DNA of 64,000 nt from CAYFZO01 sp965211995. Lineage in GTDB: Bacteria > Pseudomonadota > Gammaproteobacteria > Poriferisulfidales > Oxydemutatoraceae. This document shows, piece by piece, positions 1 to 7,707 of this stretch (the stretch's first letter is position 1; each line of letters opens with the position of its first letter). A program made the translations under genes and the position numbers. The stretch lies in NCBI GenBank assembly GCA_965211995.1, contig OZ243040.1, forward strand, positions 1,736,001 to 1,800,000, read 5' to 3'. The notes below the pieces were generated by a model that saw only the letters and a list, made by a program, of their open reading frames with translations, had not been told where the DNA came from and made no database searches.

Positions 1-326
1 TGAAGGAAAAAGAAATCAGGCAACTCAACCGTATTGTTGTCATGTATCTGGACTACGCAGAAAACCAGGCAAAAAATCGCCAAACCATCACCATGAAACA
101 ATGGGCGGAAAAATTGAATGCTTTCCTGAAGTTTAACGAGTGTGATTTACTGACTCATTCCGTCAAAGTGGAAGCCGAAGTTGCCAAACAACTGGCGGAA
201 GAACGGTATGAAGAATTTGCAGGGGAACGTCGCAGGGTGGAGGCGTTGGAGGAAGATGCGGCGGATTTGAAAGAGATTGAGGAGTTGGTTAAGGAATTGG
301 AGAAGAAGAGAAATAACGATGAATAA
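1..326 (+). CDS. RhuM family protein, C-terminal end (5' end outside window)
   Basis: The reading frame is already open at base 3 (KEKEIRQLNRIVVMYLDYAE...), so the gene starts upstream of the window. This stretch, running through MKQWAEKLNAFLKFNE and AEVAKQLAEERYEEF, is the typical C-terminal part of the RhuM family, proteins found on genomic islands (named after a Salmonella pathogenicity-island gene) whose biochemical role is unknown. The tail is a charged Glu/Lys-rich helix, probably a coiled coil. The stop overlaps the next reading frame by 8 bases, suggesting co-transcription. Family recognition is from remembered motifs; function is not inferred. Confidence 0.8.
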   Translation, partial: KEKEIRQLNRIVVMYLDYAENQAKNRQTITMKQWAEKLNAFLKFNECDLLTHSVKVEAEVAKQLAEERYEEFAGERRRVEALEEDAADLKEIEELVKELEKKRNNDE

Positions 327-843
327 AAAAGCAATCAGAAGTGAAACGCTACTGGAAAGGTGGCGGGAAATGCAGTCCGGGAAAGCCGTAGAAATATTAG
401 GGAGCGGCACGGAAAAAGTCATTGAGAGAGCCAAAACCGCCTGCCGAAAATCCGGCCGCCCGATAGGAAACTATTTTGTCCGCATTGACAAATGGCCGGC
501 TTGGGCTCCGGGAGAAAGTGAGATTGCCAAAAAAGGGGCATTTTATAGACGTATCAGCCAATACATATACAAAAACATGATTTTGTATATATATTATGGA
601 AAAACATATATGATTTGGGGAAATCTGAACCAAATCGCCGAGTTGTTTGACCGGGATAAATCGGCGATTTCCCGCCACCTCAGGAATATCTTTCGGTCTC
701 AAGAACTGGAACCGGATTCAGTTGTTGCAAAAATTGCAACAACTGCCACCGACGGCAAGACCCGCCAATCGGAAGCAACCCGGCATATCAACAAGATTTT
801 CAAAAACGGGAAAGGTCAAAATCATAGCAATGATTTAAATTAG
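319..843 (+). pseudogene. RhuM-like N-terminal region, truncated by an insertion element
   Basis: Start is ATG 319, overlapping the upstream stop by 8 bases. Residues ~1-90 are unrecognised. From about residue 98 the sequence (NLNQIAELFDRDKSAISRHL, then VVAKIATTATDGKTRQ) matches the N-terminal DNA-binding-like half of RhuM proteins. The matching C-terminal half is missing, and the TAG stop is created at the junction with the IS1595-like element, whose first base is the G of the stop. It is therefore most likely a broken gene. Two RhuM pieces in a row (a C-terminus, then an N-terminus) suggest duplicated or recombined RhuM genes. The first ~90 residues could belong to a separate small protein. 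Confidence 0.6.
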
Positions 844-1589
844 GGTCTTAGGAAGTTAAGCGGCTAAATTGGCTTCTCTCGAAGCAGTTTAAGCATGACG
901 GGATAGAGATTATCACGGCGATGATTGAAACGAAACTCAGTTTCCTTGAGGTGATAGTAAAACATCTGCTTTCGGATGCCTTTCACTTTGCTCAACCGCA
1001 GTTTGGCATAGGCCCAAAAGGACTCGATGCCGTTGATGTGCGATGGCTCATTGGCAAACTCATGGTTGCCATGTTCCACCCGAAAATGCTTCGAATAGCC
1101 GACATCCACCAGTCCATGATACCCGCGCCAACCCTCCGAATGAATGACACTGTCGAGGCTCACCTTTCCCCGGATAACCGCTTGCAGCGTAGCTTTTCTG
1201 GCATCGGGCACAATCTCCGCGTGAACCCCGGCCATTGCGCTTTAACAGGCCGAACACGATCTTTTTGCTGCCGGCACCGCGTCCGCGCTTACCGCGGATG
1301 CGCTTGGGGCCGAAGTACGATTCATCGACCTCCGCCTGGCTGGCCATGCTGACCTGGAGCTCGCATTTCTCGGCGAGGCGGCGGCGAAGTTTGATGTAAA
1401 TCGCGTTGACCGAGCGGATACTGATGAGGGTCAATCGCGCGGTGTCGGAGGCCGAAAGGTCGAGCGCAAAGTAGCGTATAATTTGCCGAAATTCTCTTTC
1501 GCTGATTCGCGAACGGCGGTAATGCTTGTTTTTATTAGACATATCAGAAGTTTAGCACCTGTTGAAAAATGCTTAACTTCCTAAGACCC
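843..1589 (-). mobile_element. IS1595-family (ISXO2-like) insertion sequence, decayed
   Basis: A 747-bp element. The left end reads GGGTCTTAGGAAGTTAAG and the right end is its inverted copy (GCTTAACTTCCTAAGACCC). TAAATTA occurs directly on both sides (836-842 and 1590-1596), a probable target duplication. It carries one transposase gene on the minus strand, which is frameshifted. A 53-bp miniature relative lies at 58343-58395. Confidence 0.85.
864..1542 (-). pseudogene. IS1595-family transposase, frameshifted
   Basis: The N-terminal part (1542 down to about 1230) has an HTH-like start and the first catalytic motif EVDESYFG. The C-terminal part (about 1235 to 864) has SEGWRGYHGL and HINGIESFWAYAK and ends in HLKETEFRFNHRRDNLY, typical of ISXO2-like DDE transposases. 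The two halves lie in different frames and join if one G is removed from the GGGG near 1228-1233. The second acidic position is Glu (SEGW) where family members I recall have Asp, a second sign of decay. Either a dead transposase or one sequencing error in a G run. Confidence 0.8.
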
Positions 1590-1620
1590 TAAATTATTGT
1601 TCTTATATAAAAGACGCAAG

Positions 1621-1809
1621 ATGAAAGAAATCTTAACAACAATTTTTGAGAAATCCCCACAGGGATACATCGGGTATGTCGAGGAACTACCCGGCGCAAA
1701 CACGCAAGGTAAAACCCTGGAAAAAACCAAAGCTAACCTGACCGAAGCCATCCAACTCGTATTACAAACCAACCGGCAGTTAGCGAAAGAAGAAATAACT
1801 TCAAGATAA
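1621..1809 (+). CDS. HicB-like small protein (putative antitoxin)
   Basis: A 62-aa product starting at ATG 1621. The sequence KSPQGYIGYVEELPGANTQG followed by TLEKTKANLTEAIQLVL matches the partial RNase H-like fold of HicB antitoxins, in which a short beta sheet is followed by an amphipathic helix. It lacks the extra DNA-binding domain of longer HicB proteins and no HicA gene lies beside it. Its stop (TAA) overlaps the ATG of the fic gene (TAATG), so the two are probably translated together. It could be the partner of the Fic protein or a stand-alone HicB-like protein. Confidence 0.65.
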   Translation: MKEILTTIFEKSPQGYIGYVEELPGANTQGKTLEKTKANLTEAIQLVLQTNRQLAKEEITSR

Positions 1810-2636
1810 TGAACAACCCGATCAATCTCTTGCAACTCCACTCCCAATGGCTCGCCCTCCAACCCCTCCCAAAGAAAAACCACGCCGCCCTCTGGCAATG
1901 GATCCGCATGCGGTTCAATCACCTGTCCAACCAATTTGAAGGCAACCCCCTCACCTACAACGAAACACAATTACTCTTAATCCACGGGCGTGCGGCGGGT
2001 GACCACGACCTGCGGGAATACGAGGAGATGAAAGCGCACGATGTCGCGTTTGAGCACATTCGGAAACTCGCCGCCACAGACAGACCCGTCAACGAAACCG
2101 ACATTCGAGACCTCAATAAGATCTGCCTGAAAGAGCCGTTTTACAAACCCGCCAGGACACCGGACGGAGAGCCGACCCGCAAGAAGATCATCCCCGGCGA
2201 ATACAAAAAACAACCCAACCACGTGCTGACCAACACGGGGGAGATATTCCGGTTTGCCGCGCCCGAAGAAACCCCGGCACTGATGGCGGAACTGGCGGCG
2301 TGGATTCAGCAGTGGCTCGGACAAAGCACCGAAGACAAGCACAAAGCCCTGATCCCTTTTCTCGCCGAACTCCACCAAAAGTTTATCCGCATTCACCCGT
2401 TCGACGACGGCAACGGGCGGGTGGTGCGCCTGCTGATGGCCTACATCCTCATCCGCCTGGATTTTTTGCCGATGGTGCTCGACGACCGCGACGAATACAT
2501 CAAGGCCATTCAATTCGCGGATGCGGGCGATGCCAGCCGCCTTGAAAAATTGTTCGCGGACAACGTCGCGGCGATGCTTGAAAAAGGCATTTACGCCAAG
2601 GATCACCGGATAGATTTGAACGGGGACGCCGCATGA
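1809..2636 (+). CDS. Fic domain protein (probable AMP transferase)
   Basis: A 275-aa protein. The Fic core motif HPFDDGNGRVVR lies at residues 196-207, with catalytic His196 and the Gly/Asn/Arg residues that hold the nucleotide phosphates. Residues 40-46, SNQFEGN, fit the inhibitory S/T-x-x-x-E-G/N motif, and its N-terminal position makes this a class II, self-inhibited Fic protein in which Glu44 should block the ATP site. Fic enzymes usually transfer AMP to target proteins; the target here is unknown. It overlaps the HicB-like gene by one base, suggesting one transcript. Confidence 0.92.
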   Translation: MNNPINLLQLHSQWLALQPLPKKNHAALWQWIRMRFNHLSNQFEGNPLTYNETQLLLIHGRAAGDHDLREYEEMKAHDVAFEHIRKLAATDRPVNETDIRDLNKICLKEPFYKPARTPDGEPTRKKIIPGEYKKQPNHVLTNTGEIFRFAAPEETPALMAELAAWIQQWLGQSTEDKHKALIPFLAELHQKFIRIHPFDDGNGRVVRLLMAYILIRLDFLPMVLDDRDEYIKAIQFADAGDASRLEKLFADNVAAMLEKGIYAKDHRIDLNGDAA

Positions 2637-2729
2637 GATCCGGCTTCCGGCCTGGGTTCCCCGCCTTGCACCGGTGATTTGGCCGGGCAGCAACATTCCT
2701 AGGCTGCATCGGCTATAAGCGTTTGCGAT

Positions 2730-2771
2730 TTACTCAATACATTGAGTAAAATTACTCAATCCAATGAGTAA
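2730..2771. promoter_or_regulatory. two tandem palindromes, probable operator of the AAA/DUF4143 gene
   Basis: TTACTCAAT-AC-ATTGAGTAA (2730-2749) is a perfect 9+2+9 palindrome. TTACTCAAT-CC-AATGAGTAA (2752-2771) is a near-perfect second copy 22 bp downstream, about two helical turns. The second copy overlaps the ATG at 2764. This geometry suggests cooperative binding of a dimeric regulator that blocks transcription or translation start. Confidence 0.6.
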
Positions 2772-3969
2772 AATAATTTTCATTAGAGCCCAGGGGGCGG
2801 AGTTGTCCCGGCGCTTGAAAGAGCCCCGCCGGTTCATACAAGTCCTGTCGGGGGCAAGGCAAGTGGGCAAAACCACCCTCGCCCGGCAAGTGGCTGAACG
2901 CAGCAAAATGCCCTGTTATTTTGCCGGCGCCGATGATCCAACGCTGCGTGACGGGCACGGGTGGATTGAAACGCAATGGGAAAGCGCCCGGATGCTCACT
3001 GGCAAATCCAAAAAAAAGGCCGCCTTGCTGATACTGGACGAGGTGCAGAAAGTTCCGCATTGGTCGGAATCGGTAAAGCATCTTTGGGACGAAGACACCC
3101 GCAAGAACCTGCCGGTAAAGACCCTGTTGCTCGGTTCCGCTCCGCTGTTGATCGGGCAAGGGTTGACGGAAAGCCTGGCCGGGCGTTTTGAGATTCTGCG
3201 TATGCCGCACTGGAGTTTTCATGAAATACGCCGGGCGTTCGGCTGGAATCTGGAACACTATCTTTTTTACGGCGCCTACCCGGGGGCCGCCTCTCTCATT
3301 AAAAGACCGGCGCGCTGGAGGGACTACATTCTCGACTCCATCATTGAAACGACCATTTCCCGCGACGTGCTTTTACTTTCGCGCGTGAACAAACCGGCAT
3401 TGCTGCGGCGACTGGTTGAACTGGGTTGCGCCTACTCGGGGCAAATTCTGTCCTATACAAAAATGATCGGGCAACTGCAGGATGCCGGAAACACGACCAC
3501 GCTTGCCCACTATCTCGACCTGCTTGCGGGAGCCGGTGCGCTCACCGGGCTGCATAAATACGCAGGATCGGCAGCCCGGCGGCGGGGATCAAGCCCCAAA
3601 CTTCAAGTCTTCAACACCGCGCTGATAACCGCTCAATCCGGCATGACCCGGCGAGAGGCATTGGCCGACCGGGAGTTTTGGGGGCGCTTGACCGAGTCGG
3701 CGGTGGGCGCTCACCTGGTTAACGCGGCAACGCGCAGAGTATGCGATCTGTTTTACTGGCGGGAGGGAAATCGTGAAGTGGATTTTGTGCTGCGACAAGG
3801 GAAGAAAATGACCGCCATAGAAGTAAAGAGCGGACGCAAAACTTCCTCGTTGCCCGGCATGGAACATTTTTCCAAATCTTTTAACCCAAGCCGCAAATTG
3901 ATAGTCGGCACGGGCGGCGTTTCTCTTGAGCGGTTTCTGTCAACGCCGGTGGAACATTGGGTAAGTTGA
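2764..3969 (+). CDS. AAA ATPase with DUF4143 and nuclease-like C-terminus
   Basis: A 401-aa protein. Walker A GARQVGKTT is at residues 30-38 and Walker B is LLILDEVQK. Then come the DUF4143-type middle part and a C-terminal PD-(D/E)XK-like stretch, FYWREGNREVDFVL...AIEVKSG. Proteins of this architecture are common, often on mobile islands, and no cellular role is well established. There is no neighbouring partner gene. The start codon sits inside the second of two tandem palindromes, which suggests tight and perhaps self-directed regulation. Confidence 0.88.
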   Translation: MSKIIFIRAQGAELSRRLKEPRRFIQVLSGARQVGKTTLARQVAERSKMPCYFAGADDPTLRDGHGWIETQWESARMLTGKSKKKAALLILDEVQKVPHWSESVKHLWDEDTRKNLPVKTLLLGSAPLLIGQGLTESLAGRFEILRMPHWSFHEIRRAFGWNLEHYLFYGAYPGAASLIKRPARWRDYILDSIIETTISRDVLLLSRVNKPALLRRLVELGCAYSGQILSYTKMIGQLQDAGNTTTLAHYLDLLAGAGALTGLHKYAGSAARRRGSSPKLQVFNTALITAQSGMTRREALADREFWGRLTESAVGAHLVNAATRRVCDLFYWREGNREVDFVLRQGKKMTAIEVKSGRKTSSLPGMEHFSKSFNPSRKLIVGTGGVSLERFLSTPVEHWVS

Positions 3970-4170
3970 GGTCCGCTTTCAAGTTCAACGAAAAATACCT
4001 CTCCCAGATCCCCGCGCTGCAGCAATTGATTAACTTGGGCACTTGTTCATTCTATCCAGTTAAATGAGCATCTAAACTATTTATATACAGTCTATCTATG
4101 CGGTGACTTAAGTCAAAACCCTTGTACCGCGGTAGGGATTAAGCCCAAGCTGCGCCGCGGCGGTTCAAAA

Positions 4171-5091
4171 TCAACGGTGTCGCTTAAGTGGCGGGGGGAC
4201 ATGGTAACGGTCGATTAGATGCCTGATCTTGTCATGGCGGCTTTCCGAATAGATCTGCTGAAAGGTCTCGTCAAACTTATCCCAATCATCACCGCGGCGC
4301 TTTTGATAATGAATGTCATCCCCGCTTTTGCTTGGGATGGAAAACCAAGATCTGTTCTTTGCCGTTCTCGACAGAAACTGCATCCTTGGGTAATGGCGCA
4401 TGAAATACTCAAGCAAAGGCGGGTTGTCAATGCCGCAGGCCGCCAGAATCGAAGCGATGGTTTTCTCAGGGCTTAAGAGCAGGTCTTCGTAGTACACGTG
4501 CATTTTCCTGGCTTTAACTCGTTCATAGACCAAAAGAACATCAAGATACTCCCGCATGGGTCCTTTCGGCAGATTGCGACCAATCCTAATACATTCATGG
4601 TAGTCCCGGATCAGCAGGATAACGAAATGGCTCTTTAGTAATCTTGCTTCATTTTTCAGCCAGCCGTGTGATTTATAAAAAAGGAACTCACCGCCGCCTT
4701 GCACGTGCCCAAGCGGATTGAGCAGGCTCCTGAACAGGTTTCTATGCATTGGAATATCCCAGGGGTTGGCTTCTATTCCCTGCGTCGGCACGCCGCTGAA
4801 AAACTCCAGAATAAACCGGACCCAATGATTGCCGCTTCTGGGGAAACTCAATAGATAGCTCCTTCCTGATGAGTTTGAAATCTCCTCCAACTTCCTGCGC
4901 CGGGTCGCTTCCAGCCTGTCGGCGGCTTCGTCGCCAAACAGTTTCCTGCTCCCGCCGAGAAGATGAAAAACGCGGCTGATCCCTCGCTGCACTGCGGCGA
5001 TGAAAAACAGGATAAACCTCCCACACGCGCCCTCTCTATTCTTAAATCTGTAGAGGATAGATTTCTTGATTCTGTTGATGTTCAAGAGCAT
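4171..5091 (-). CDS. sulfotransferase-domain protein
   Basis: A 306-aa protein. The motif SYLLSFPRSGNHWVRF (about residue 78 on) is the 5'-phosphosulfate-binding loop of PAPS-dependent sulfotransferases, and HFVILLIRDYHECI resembles the 3'-phosphate-binding region. The acceptor is unknown; such proteins in bacteria often modify polysaccharides or lipids. There is a short hydrophobic stretch near residues 25-40 but no clear signal peptide. It is isolated, with no sulfate-activation genes nearby. Chosen start is the ATG at 5091. Confidence 0.75.
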   Translation of the reverse strand: MLLNINRIKKSILYRFKNREGACGRFILFFIAAVQRGISRVFHLLGGSRKLFGDEAADRLEATRRRKLEEISNSSGRSYLLSFPRSGNHWVRFILEFFSGVPTQGIEANPWDIPMHRNLFRSLLNPLGHVQGGGEFLFYKSHGWLKNEARLLKSHFVILLIRDYHECIRIGRNLPKGPMREYLDVLLVYERVKARKMHVYYEDLLLSPEKTIASILAACGIDNPPLLEYFMRHYPRMQFLSRTAKNRSWFSIPSKSGDDIHYQKRRGDDWDKFDETFQQIYSESRHDKIRHLIDRYHVPPPLKRHR

Positions 5092-5362
5092 GCCTCTTAA
5101 TCTTCAAAACCGACTGAACAATGAGACTGTTATGCTGACCGTCGGCGGTTTCCGAACCTGCACGCCGGCTTTCTTTTCCCATTACAAGGGTGTTAATTCT
5201 TCCTATACTTTTGATGGCACGGCGTTCAACATTCGACTTGGCGGCAAGGTAGCTGATCTGGCTGAAGGTTTGACGCTCAAGGCTCATGCCGGATGGCGCT
5301 TCGCCCTTGGCGGCGGCGAGTCTTCCCCTTCGGCCCGCCTCAATCTAAACTGGCGCTTCTAA
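5066..5362 (+). pseudogene. C-terminal fragment of an outer membrane beta-barrel (autotransporter-like)
   Basis: The last ~60 residues show alternating barrel strands (GVNSSYTFDGTAFNIRLGGK, then GLTLKAHAGWRFALGG) and end LNLNWRF. A terminal Phe is the signal used by outer membrane barrel proteins. There is no signal peptide or passenger domain and the reading frame begins abruptly, so only the 3' end of a larger gene remains. Its GVNSSYTF-coding 27 bp recurs at 6824-6850, pointing to a rearrangement between here and 7 kb. The 3' end meets the convergent SDR gene (4-base overlap). Confidence 0.55.
5187..5213 (+). repeat. 27-bp direct repeat, copy 1
   Basis: AGGGTGTTAATTCTTCCTAT followed by ACTTTTG; exact second copy at 6824-6850. 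Copy 1 lies inside the beta-barrel fragment. Confidence 0.9.
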
Positions 5363-6279
5363 ATCCCCGGATCAACGCCGGTCAATTTAACCGATAAATC
5401 CCACAGACGCTCTGCTAAAGCAACATCATGCGCGTTAGCCGATGGGCGCGCATAAGAGGCGGGACCGGCCATCTCGCCCAGCCGACTCGGCCCGAAATAA
5501 TCGCCGCCTTTGACCTCCTGACCCGTCGCCGCCAAAAGAAGAGGCCACGCGCCCTGCGCCGCATCGTTCAAAAATGGCCACGCCAAAGGAAGCAGCCATT
5601 TGATCCAAAAAGGCGTGCCGCTCGGCATCTCGGTTCTCGCCATCCCCGGATGGCAGGCCACACAGAGCGCGGCGCTCGCGCTCTGGCGCAGGCGGCGCTC
5701 CAGTTCAAACGCGAACAATATATTCGCCAACTTGCTGTCATCATATCTTTTCATCGTCTTGTAGCTGCGCCGGGCATGGATGTCGTCAAAGTTAATCCTG
5801 CCCCTGCGATGGGCTAAGCTGCTCACCACGACAATGCGCGTATTGTCTTTTTTGATCTTTTCAATCAAATGGCCGACCAAAGCGAAATGCCCAAAATGAT
5901 TGACACCCATCTGGCTCTCAAACCCCTGCTTCGTGCGCTGCAGAGGCGGCAGCCGCAATCCGGCATTATTGATCAGCACGTCGAGCTGGGGCTGCTGCTT
6001 TATCTGCGCAGCGGCGGCCTTGACCGATTCGAGATCGCCCAGATCGGCCTCTACGAAGGCTAGATCGGCATCCGGCTTGAGCGCTTTGATCTTATCCATC
6101 GCCGCGCGCACTTTATCCGCCGCGCGGCAGACCATCACGACGCGCGCCCCTTTGAGCGCCAATGCGCGTGTCGCCTCAAACCCTAATCCGGCATTGGCGC
6201 CTGTGATCACAAAGCTCTTGCCCGACTGATCGGCTAAATCCTGTTCGCGAAAACCTTTCATAGTCATAAAATTAATCAT
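5359..6279 (-). CDS. short-chain dehydrogenase/reductase (retinol-dehydrogenase-like)
   Basis: A 306-aa Rossmann-fold protein. TGANAGLG near residue 27 is the NAD(P)-binding TGxxxGxG motif, NNAG stabilises the central sheet, and YDDSK is the catalytic YxxSK form found in retinol dehydrogenase/WW-oxidoreductase-like SDRs, with the preceding Ser in VVVSSLAH. The substrate cannot be predicted. ATG 6279 or 6267 could be the start. It is convergent with the barrel fragment and divergent from a broken carA start. Confidence 0.85.
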   Translation of the reverse strand: MINFMTMKGFREQDLADQSGKSFVITGANAGLGFEATRALALKGARVVMVCRAADKVRAAMDKIKALKPDADLAFVEADLGDLESVKAAAAQIKQQPQLDVLINNAGLRLPPLQRTKQGFESQMGVNHFGHFALVGHLIEKIKKDNTRIVVVSSLAHRRGRINFDDIHARRSYKTMKRYDDSKLANILFAFELERRLRQSASAALCVACHPGMARTEMPSGTPFWIKWLLPLAWPFLNDAAQGAWPLLLAATGQEVKGGDYFGPSRLGEMAGPASYARPSANAHDVALAERLWDLSVKLTGVDPGI

Positions 6280-6343
6280 GTCTTAAAAAATTATAATCTG
6301 GCAGGCCGTGAATCAAGTATATAGGCTTATAAAAGGATCATTC

Positions 6344-6421
6344 ATGAAGCCAGTAAAGAAAACCGGCGCGCTCGTCCTTGAGGATGGGACGGCCTTTCCA
6401 GGCGAGGGTTTCGGCGCGCAG
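6344..6421 (+). pseudogene. 5' fragment of carA (carbamoyl phosphate synthase small subunit)
   Basis: ATG 6344 opens MKPVKKTGALVLEDGTAF, then PGEGFGA, matching the CarA N-terminus (ALLVLEDGT.F.G...GA). Homology stops after about 25 codons and is followed by an IS91-type tail in another frame. It keeps its upstream AT-rich region, so a promoter may still be present. The working carA, if any, must be elsewhere. Confidence 0.65.
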
Positions 6422-6440
6422 CGCGCTGATGTCGGCGAGC

Positions 6441-6608
6441 TTTGCTTGCGAAGAATGCGCTGGCACTGTCAAGGTAATCGCCAGTATCGAAGACCCTGCG
6501 ATGATCAAGCAGATACTTGCACACTTTCAGAGAAAAGCGGAATCAAAAGAATTCAACCCATTACCCGAGAGCAGGGCACCCCCCCCTGACCTTTCCCCTG
6601 TTGGGTAG
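6441..6608 (+). pseudogene. IS91-family transposase, C-terminal remnant
   Basis: The frame reads CEECAGTVKVIASIEDPAM, then IKQILAHFQRKAES, then LPESRAPP. The C-terminus of IS91-type transposases has this pattern: a Cys pair, VIASIEDP, KIL.H and LPESRAPP. The N-terminal ~90% is missing. It is fused at its 5' side to the carA start and at its 3' side to an IS3-family terminal repeat. Confidence 0.7.
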
Positions 6609-6610
6609 CC
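6587..6610. repeat. solo terminal inverted repeat of the IS3-family element
   Basis: TGACCTTTCCCCTGTTGGGT plus AGCC is identical over 24 bp to the inverted right end of the IS copies at 29226-30427 and 58459-59661. Similarity stops there, so this is a scar left by a third copy. Confidence 0.8.
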
Positions 6611-6823
6611 GACGAGATCAGTTTGACTCAGTCAACTCACCAAATTGCCGCCGGCAAAAGTAGCGGCAGGTAGTCGGCATGCCTGGTGGCTGGAATTTGG
6701 GAGGAATGACCGGCGGGAAGGAGCAATATTGGGCGTGTCGGCTGAAATCAGTCAGATTTCGGGTGTTCCAAGACTGGACGGCTTCGCGAATCTTTTTCTT
6801 TTCTTGGTGAGATTATGGAGAAT

Positions 6824-6850
6824 AGGGTGTTAATTCTTCCTATACTTTTG
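6824..6850 (+). repeat. 27-bp direct repeat, copy 2
   Basis: Exact copy of 5187-5213. It lies just downstream (minus-strand sense) of the truncated AbiEii-like fragment. Confidence 0.9.
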
Positions 6851-6866
6851 CAAGGCATTCAGCACG

Positions 6867-7037
6867 TCACGCTCGCCAATGCTGAAAGGTCAACTGATCG
6901 AGCAGTCTCTCCTTGTCCAGTGCAAACAGAACGTCGTAGTGCAACAACTCCTTTTCAATGACCGGGCGCAGATGGTCGTGACCCGGCACGGCCATGGCTT
7001 GTTCCACCAAAGAAGCAAAATCCGCCTGCTCAATCAC
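6867..7037 (-). pseudogene. AbiEii/AbiGii-type nucleotidyltransferase toxin, N-terminal fragment
   Basis: The minus-strand frame reads VIEQADFASLVEQAMAV, then GHDHLRPVIEKELLHYDVLF, then LDQLTFQ. This is the conserved start of AbiEii-like toxins, which normally continues into GGT.LRLCYG with the nucleotidyltransferase active site. Here it stops at HWRA before that site, so no activity is possible. No intact AbiEi antitoxin was found upstream. GTG 7037 is the likely start. Confidence 0.65.
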
Positions 7038-7277
7038 GGGGAAGAGCGCTTTCGTCCACCAGGTGCGTGTTGCGGCCCACCCGCTTCAGGTCCCGCCAAG
7101 CGGTTTGGGGCGTGGCCATTCGCAAGCGTGAAATTCACGGCAGAGTGGCTCGAACTGTCTCAGGACAGACGCCTTATCACCGATGACCCGAACGTTATGG
7201 GAAAGCCGAATTATCCAGGATGCATCAGACACAGAACTCAAACCGTTCTCACTTTGCTCTACATAAAATACGGTTTT

Positions 7278-7673
7278 ATGAATTACAACTACCCGGTGTT
7301 CTCTCAATATCTGCCCGCATACGATTGCTACAAAAACTCCCCTGTCAGCGACCTGAATTTCTTCATTCTGACCGTAATGTTACGCCAACCAAATACCAAC
7401 ATCTTAGAAAGGGCCGCCCGAAAGGTGCTGCTGAATCCTTTCCTGACAAGAGCCGTTATTCGCACTTCCTCAATCATTCACCGTATTGACGAACAGCGGA
7501 AAACAGATGTCAATGCGCATATAAACAGGGATCGGATGATCCGGCGCGACATACGCAAGTATCTTGACTTCGCCAACAAAATACACGCTTTCCTCAGAAA
7601 CCTTTATGCCGCCACCGTTGTGCCTGTCAAGAGACGTCTGTTAAATCCAGGAAAGACAAACACCCAAAGTTGA
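7278..7673 (+). CDS. hypothetical protein, unrecognised
   Basis: A 131-aa frame from ATG 7278 (MNYNYPVFSQYLPAYDCYKN...), basic in its second half. No domain is recognised. The stretch has lower GC than the mnmE gene next door and lies in a patch of gene fragments, so it may be a piece of a longer gene or not expressed. No clear ribosome-binding site. Confidence 0.3.
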   Translation: MNYNYPVFSQYLPAYDCYKNSPVSDLNFFILTVMLRQPNTNILERAARKVLLNPFLTRAVIRTSSIIHRIDEQRKTDVNAHINRDRMIRRDIRKYLDFANKIHAFLRNLYAATVVPVKRRLLNPGKTNTQS

Positions 7674-7707
7674 GGCGTGCCGGCAGTTTCCGAACTGCCG
7701 CACCCGG

